DNA of 22,809 bases, from the IMG/VR virus record IMGVR_UViG_3300022842_000067, positions 1 to 22,809 of that record; one strand, given 5' to 3'. A program made the translations under genes and the position numbers. The stretch is from a virus. Below, one piece after another: positions 19,995-22,809 of the stretch (positions within the stretch are counted from its first letter, which is position 1; every line of letters starts with the position of its first letter). The notes under the pieces are model-generated. The model saw nothing but the letters and a program-made list of their open reading frames with translations. It searched no databases and had not been told where the DNA came from.

Positions 19995-22809
19995 TGGCTG
20001 TTTTAGATAAAGTACAAAAAGCTATTGATGAAAAAAGAATAGATACTCGCTCATTAAATGAAGAGCAAATAGGTGCTTTAGATGATGCATTTAAATCAGG
20101 AGAATTAACCGGCTACGAGAGTGTAGGTCAATATGAAAAATTAATTGATCTAGGAGCTATGAGTGTAGCTCAAGGGAAAATGAAAAGGTTAAAACCTATG
20201 GAATCTTCTACAGGAATTGGTAGAGGAGATACGATATTAGCGGGAACAGTTGGTTTTGCAATGCTTCCTTACATGGTGGAAAGAGAAGCTCTAATAAGTT
20301 CTTATGTTAAAAATGGTTTCAACGATGTATACGGAATAGATAATAGATATGTAGCAGGAGCTAGTATTTATGATAAAAGATTATCTGAAATGAGTAAGTT
20401 TGCTAAAAAATTAAAAAAAGTTCCTGGACCCTTAGGTATTCCAGTTAGATTATTAGGTAACACAATAGGTGTGTTAGACAACACTGTAGATTTCTTTAAA
20501 AAAATAAATAAGTTTGGACCCAGCACAGCGTTAGGAGTTGAAGCTAAATCAGCGTTAGGAGCAATAGGAGGAGCATTTGGAGGAAGTGCTACTTATGATA
20601 TATCTAATTTAGGTGCTGATTTTGTTGGAGCTACTTCAAAAGATTTAGCGGAATTAACAGATAGTGACGAAAGAAAATTACCTTTCACTGAAAGAATGTT
20701 TCTTAATGGACTTAGAGCAAGTAGAGATGAAATGCTATGGACAGGAGGAGCTTTAGGGTTACTAGGAGTAGTTAGAAGTGCCGGAAGAGGACTTAAATCT
20801 TCATTAGATTTAGATAAAGCTCAAGCAAAAGAAATTGCTGCTGCGGCAGAAAGATCTGGACAAAAAGTAAACATAGTAGATTTAATTCCAGCAGATAATC
20901 CTGGATTAAGAGGAGCTTGGCAGAGTTTCACAAAAAAATTCTTTACTACTCTTGGGGTATACCCACTTGTAGGTCAACCTTTAAAAGATTTCAACAGAGC
21001 ATTTAATGCTGATTTAACTCAGGAACAGTTTATAAAAACTATGGATAATTTAGATCTTCCGCCAATGGTTAATAATAGTATTCTTAATTACGCTGGGGTT
21101 AATCAAATAAAAAGTGAATTTAAAAATGTTTGGAAAACTATTGATGATGAGTACGGAAGATTTAGAAATCATTATGAACAATTAGGTAATCCTACCTTTA
21201 TACCTACTACAAATATAAGAAATACTACTAAAACAATACTAGAAAGATTAAAAACAGAGTACCCAGAACAATATAATATATGGGATGGCTTAGAAAAAGG
21301 AGCTAAAGATTTAACTCCTGCAGATGATCCAATGGTTCAATACATAAAATATTTAAATAGAATATCTGAAACTAGTGAATATACTTCTAAAGGAGGTTAT
21401 GTAAGATTAAGTGATATGTTAGGTTTGTCTAAAATGTTAACTAAAGCATATTCAGGCAGTCAATTTAAAGTAGTAGATAATGAAGTAATTAGATTAAAAA
21501 AAGCTTTTGAAAATGATGTTAACTCTTTAGGGGAAGCGGCTAACAGAGATATATTAAAAGATAAAATATTTAAAGATGAGTATCAAATGAAACTTACTCA
21601 AGAAGGCCCCGAAGCAGCAGAAGCTTTCTTAGATACAAATATTAATGTAGCAAATTCAGCCTTAAAACAATTACAAGAAGCTAATGCTTATTATTCTATG
21701 GTTTTAAGACCTTACGAGAAATCTTCAGTAGCTAGAAAGTTAATGGCAGTAGATAGAAAATTATTTGCTAGCAAAGGTATTGATATGACGGGGATTGAGT
21801 CTATAGCTCCAGATCAAGTTTTTGATAAAGTAATTAAAGGAACTTTAGCTGGAGATAGTCCTTTAGCAGTTAAACAATTAAAACAAATATTAGGAGTTAC
21901 AGACTCTTCATACGATATACTAAAAGCAGATGGTTCAATAGATAGAACGGTTAAAATACCTATTAGTAAAGAATCACAAGCAGTATGGGATAGATACATT
22001 AAACAATGGTTATGGGATTCAGTTAATAATTCTACAACTAATCCTATTAGAGATTTAAAAGGATTAAGTGCTCAAGCTATAGCAGCACAAGCAAAGAAAA
22101 AAGGTTTAATTAGAAAGAATTTTAATCCTTTGGATGCAGATGTTGAGCAAAGAGTTAGAGCTAAAACTAGAACTGATGAAGTAAGTAATGTAACAGAGGT
22201 AGATGCAAGAATATTTACTGAAGGTGATGGAGTGGCTAATCTTAATGAAGGATTAATACGTAATCATAATTTTGGATCTTTAGATATTGATAAGTTTGTT
22301 AGAAAATTAGGGATAGACAACAAACAAGGGAAAGATAAAATAAGAGAAATATTCGGTGGAGGAGCAAAAGGAGATAGAGCTCTTAAAATGTTTGAAGACA
22401 TTATTGAAGTTAAGAAAGCTATGGAAGGTGTTCCTTCTACAGATCCTGCTAAATTCATTCAAAGAAGTTTAACTTTAAGAGCAGGTAGTGGCCAAGGTGG
22501 TATGACTGCTACAGCAGTAACAGGAGCAGTTTTAGGTATAGGAAATACTTTAAAACTTATGTTGACAGCTAGATTATTTGGTGAAGTTATAGGAACTGCA
22601 AAAATAGCTGAGGACGTAATGGAAATGAATAAAGCTTATAGATTTTTATTAAATGCAGATGCTAATTCAATCTTCCCTGGAAAAGGAAGAAAACCTTTAA
22701 CTCCTAAACTTTACAATGGAGCTTTATTAACTACGGGAAGAGCAGTTAATAGTTTATTTGAAGCAATGGGAGATGATTTTAGAGTTGATCCTAATAAAAT
22801 AGATTTTGA
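19994..22809 (+). CDS. very large internal virion / DNA-ejection protein, open at right edge (at least 938 aa)
   Basis: The ATG overlaps the stop of the preceding gene (TAATG), and the frame has no stop to the window edge. The final TGA is out of frame, so the gene continues beyond. Membrane-like or amphipathic Gly/Ala stretches occur near residues 78-98, in SALGAIGGAFGGSA and WTGGALGLLGV, and at about 835-868 (GMTATAVTGAVLGIGNTLK and on). Long charged helices lie between them. This composition matches the largest ejection protein of podoviruses, like T7 gp16, that forms part of the trans-envelope conduit. No N-terminal muralytic domain is visible. Function is assigned from context and composition. 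Confidence 0.68.
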   Translation, partial: MAVLDKVQKAIDEKRIDTRSLNEEQIGALDDAFKSGELTGYESVGQYEKLIDLGAMSVAQGKMKRLKPMESSTGIGRGDTILAGTVGFAMLPYMVEREALISSYVKNGFNDVYGIDNRYVAGASIYDKRLSEMSKFAKKLKKVPGPLGIPVRLLGNTIGVLDNTVDFFKKINKFGPSTALGVEAKSALGAIGGAFGGSATYDISNLGADFVGATSKDLAELTDSDERKLPFTERMFLNGLRASRDEMLWTGGALGLLGVVRSAGRGLKSSLDLDKAQAKEIAAAAERSGQKVNIVDLIPADNPGLRGAWQSFTKKFFTTLGVYPLVGQPLKDFNRAFNADLTQEQFIKTMDNLDLPPMVNNSILNYAGVNQIKSEFKNVWKTIDDEYGRFRNHYEQLGNPTFIPTTNIRNTTKTILERLKTEYPEQYNIWDGLEKGAKDLTPADDPMVQYIKYLNRISETSEYTSKGGYVRLSDMLGLSKMLTKAYSGSQFKVVDNEVIRLKKAFENDVNSLGEAANRDILKDKIFKDEYQMKLTQEGPEAAEAFLDTNINVANSALKQLQEANAYYSMVLRPYEKSSVARKLMAVDRKLFASKGIDMTGIESIAPDQVFDKVIKGTLAGDSPLAVKQLKQILGVTDSSYDILKADGSIDRTVKIPISKESQAVWDRYIKQWLWDSVNNSTTNPIRDLKGLSAQAIAAQAKKKGLIRKNFNPLDADVEQRVRAKTRTDEVSNVTEVDARIFTEGDGVANLNEGLIRNHNFGSLDIDKFVRKLGIDNKQGKDKIREIFGGGAKGDRALKMFEDIIEVKKAMEGVPSTDPAKFIQRSLTLRAGSGQGGMTATAVTGAVLGIGNTLKLMLTARLFGEVIGTAKIAEDVMEMNKAYRFLLNADANSIFPGKGRKPLTPKLYNGALLTTGRAVNSLFEAMGDDFRVDPNKIDF

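Noticed and set aside
22807-22809. TGA at the window end as the stop of the last gene
   Set aside because: It is out of frame with the gene from 19994; the in-frame codons are GAT TTT GA.
1-22809. tRNA genes, CRISPR arrays, transposases or integrases
   Set aside because: No cloverleaf-like gap, no spaced repeat array and no matching protein motifs were found; the gaps are too short.

Overview
This window looks like part of the late (structural and lysis) region of an AT-rich, short-tailed marine bacteriophage. All credible genes lie on the + strand. They are packed with almost no gaps, and many join through TAATG or ATGA stop/start overlaps, so the window reads as one or a few translationally coupled late operons. 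Homologues of the phage P22 tail factors gp4 and gp10, a GNAT protein resembling T7 gp13, and a run of large Gly/Ala/Gln-rich virion proteins at the right end point to a podovirus-like virion. The strong A+T bias and the set of tiny conserved proteins resemble phages and environmental phage genomes from the SAR11/Pelagibacter setting. That host assignment is inference, because nothing here identifies the host directly.

Layout. 1-1584 is a lysis module: a tiny membrane peptide, a 70-aa secreted cysteine protein, a 62-aa single-TM protein and an M15-type peptidase endolysin. A PAPS-dependent sulfotransferase gene is wedged between the TM protein and the endolysin. 1584-2286 holds four tiny, mostly basic or cysteine-containing proteins. 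2286-3999 encodes head-tail connector proteins (gp4-like factor, a 119-aa virion protein, a second adaptor). 4024-7399 encodes virion and tail proteins: a 146-aa beta protein, a beta-repeat protein, a fibre with decapeptide repeats and a glycine-rich adhesin-like tip, and a 147-aa partner. 7418-9376 is accessory cassette 1, with three 2OG-Fe(II) oxygenases and a 73-aa protein. 9427-12203 holds the gp10-like stabilisation protein and three small proteins. 12249-13392 is accessory cassette 2, with two more 2OG-Fe(II) oxygenases. 13411-15350 holds a 63-aa protein and two glycosyltransferases. 15406 to the right edge encodes internal virion or DNA-ejection proteins, and the last of these is still open at the window end.

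The most notable feature is the number of group-transfer and hydroxylating enzymes inside a structural operon: five 2OG oxygenases with different metal-ligand motifs, two glycosyltransferases (one GT-B, one GT-A) and one sulfotransferase. A hydroxylate-glycosylate-sulfate decoration route acting on the virion or the infected cell surface is an attractive hypothesis, but the sequence does not prove it. Cassette 2 is flanked by 30-nt direct repeats (26/30 identical) whose recombination would remove the oxygenase pair and leave an intact junction. The sulfotransferase gene is preceded by a 12-codon echo of the endolysin start. Both suggest modular gene gain at gene borders.

No tRNA, rRNA, CRISPR array, integrase or transposase is visible, and no stretch over 300 bases lacks a gene. 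The longest gaps are about 45-55 nt and hold AT-rich palindromes and promoter-like elements.
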